From assembly GCA_003427395.1 (NCBI GenBank), contig BFEA01000119.1, positions 2,068,989 to 2,108,997 of the forward strand: a DNA stretch of 40,009 nt, written 5' to 3'. The stretch comes from Chara braunii (lineage: Eukaryota > Streptophyta > Charophyceae > Charales > Characeae). Numbering within the stretch: the stretch's first letter is position 1; each line of letters starts with the position of its first letter. This document shows positions 39,480 to 40,009 of the stretch, in pieces. The notes beneath the pieces were generated by a model, which was given only the letters and a program-made list of their open reading frames with translations, was not told where the DNA came from and searched no databases. Both the position numbers and the translations under genes were made by a program.

Positions 39480-39830
39480 CCTGTGGTACTTGCTGGACTG
39501 GACTGGGACTCTCTAGACCCTTCTGCTGACTGTAGGCAGTCGTACCGTCGACTCAGTGCAATTGCACTGAGGTCCTACCTGTTGACCTTGCCACTTGTCT
39601 TCGTCTGAAAACGTGGGCCTACCTTAGACTCACCACTTGACCACTTGCCGACTCACAGTCCCCCTGCTGGACTGGACTGGGACTCTCTAGACCCTTCTGC
39701 TGACTGTAGGCAGTCGTACCGTCGACTCAGTGCAGTTGCACTGAGGTCGTACCTGTTGACCTTGCCACTTGTCTTCGTCTGAAAACGTGGGCCTACCTTA
39801 AACTCACCACTTGACCACTTGCTGACCTTC
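39480..39830 (+). repeat. 174-bp tandem repeat, two copies, with 20-bp palindrome
   Basis: GCTGGACTGGACTGGG starts at 39,492 and 39,666. Both copies contain GACTCTCTAGACCCTTCTGC, the hairpin GACTGTAGGCAGTC, CGTACCGTCGACTCAGTGCA and GTCTTCGTCTGAAAACGTGG. In the first copy CTCAGTGCAATTGCACTGAG (39,552-39,571) is a perfect palindrome; in the second one base is changed. The copies are otherwise nearly the same. Confidence 0.88.
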
Positions 39831-40009
39831 TAGAAGGACTACAGCTAGGCCTCTGGACTCTACTTGGACTCCTACCTTACAGGTCTACAGTTCGAATCTC
39901 CCTACGGCCTACAAACTACGGCGACCTACTTACCACTGGCTATCGTGCAGGTCACGGGTTCAACTCCAGGGAACTGTGCAGANACTGTACACAGGTAAGC
40001 TGAGGTCAA
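39831..40009 (+). other. Window end with two T-arm-like motifs
   Basis: AGTTCGAATCT (about 39,890) and GGGTTCAACTCC (about 39,956) resemble the B-box of RNA polymerase III genes. I cannot find a matching A-box at normal distance or a cloverleaf, so no tRNA gene is called. A single N is at 39,983. Confidence 0.35.

Noticed and set aside
39005-39529. 174-codon frame as a gene
   Set aside because: It begins inside the broken LTR, has no recognisable domain, and overlaps the tandem repeat.

Overview
The window looks like TE-saturated eukaryotic nuclear DNA, and I see no host gene in it. All recognisable coding sequence comes from chromodomain-type Ty3/gypsy LTR retrotransposons, and all of it is broken by stops, frameshifts and deletions. 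From memory of the protein style (Gag with CLNC-type zinc knuckle, LFVPKKGG-type RT, integrase with a chromodomain-like tail), the best guess is a charophyte green alga such as Chara. That is an inference and was not checked by any search. Scattered single Ns and one 45-N run show a draft assembly.

Layout, left to right. 1-2,968: gypsy element 1 (+), from the Gag C-terminus to the start of integrase. 3,667-~4,140: a truncated third copy of a long non-coding module. ~4,150-9,150: no genes, but tandem repeats, microsatellites and a hairpin-rich stretch with tRNA T-arm-like motifs. 9,153-12,114: pol of gypsy element 2 (-). 12,115-20,433: module copy A (-), which splits the protease of element 2. 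20,434-21,065: the rest of the element 2 protease and Gag C-part (-). 22,140-23,170: the matching Gag N-part, now in inverted orientation (+). 23,300-24,481: 5' LTR of gypsy element 3 (+), then PBS and a T-rich leader. 24,905-32,480: module copy B (+), inserted in that leader. 32,481-37,860: rest of the element 3 leader, gag, protease, partial RT, RNase H, integrase and chromodomain. 37,861 onward: polypurine tract and 3' LTR, which breaks off near 39,012. 39,013-40,009: unrelated tandem-repeat DNA.

The main result is the pair of modules. Copies A (about 8.3 kb) and B (about 7.6 kb) are collinear and diverged, and they lie in opposite orientation, so the window first looks like one giant 20-kb inverted repeat. 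Each has TGTCG...CGAYA ends and sits inside a different gypsy element with a 4-bp near-duplicated target. They are therefore better read as two independent insertions of one mobile, apparently non-coding family. Removing copy A joins the protease of element 2 in frame. Removing copy B joins the leader of element 3, giving a complete LTR-PBS-leader-gag-pol-PPT-LTR order.

The modules carry two arrays of hairpins. In one array (H1) a conserved loop of about 20 nt is flanked by stems that differ in sequence from unit to unit yet stay complementary. In the other (H2) a unit of about 120 bp alternates between two forms, giving a 240-bp period. A hairpin also sits 6-7 nt from the module's 3' end. 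I know of no described element with this combination. Each copy has also picked up its own smaller insertion: a 1.1-kb CCATGGTTG-TIR element in A, and a 365-bp MITE with a GGTTAAC target duplication in B.
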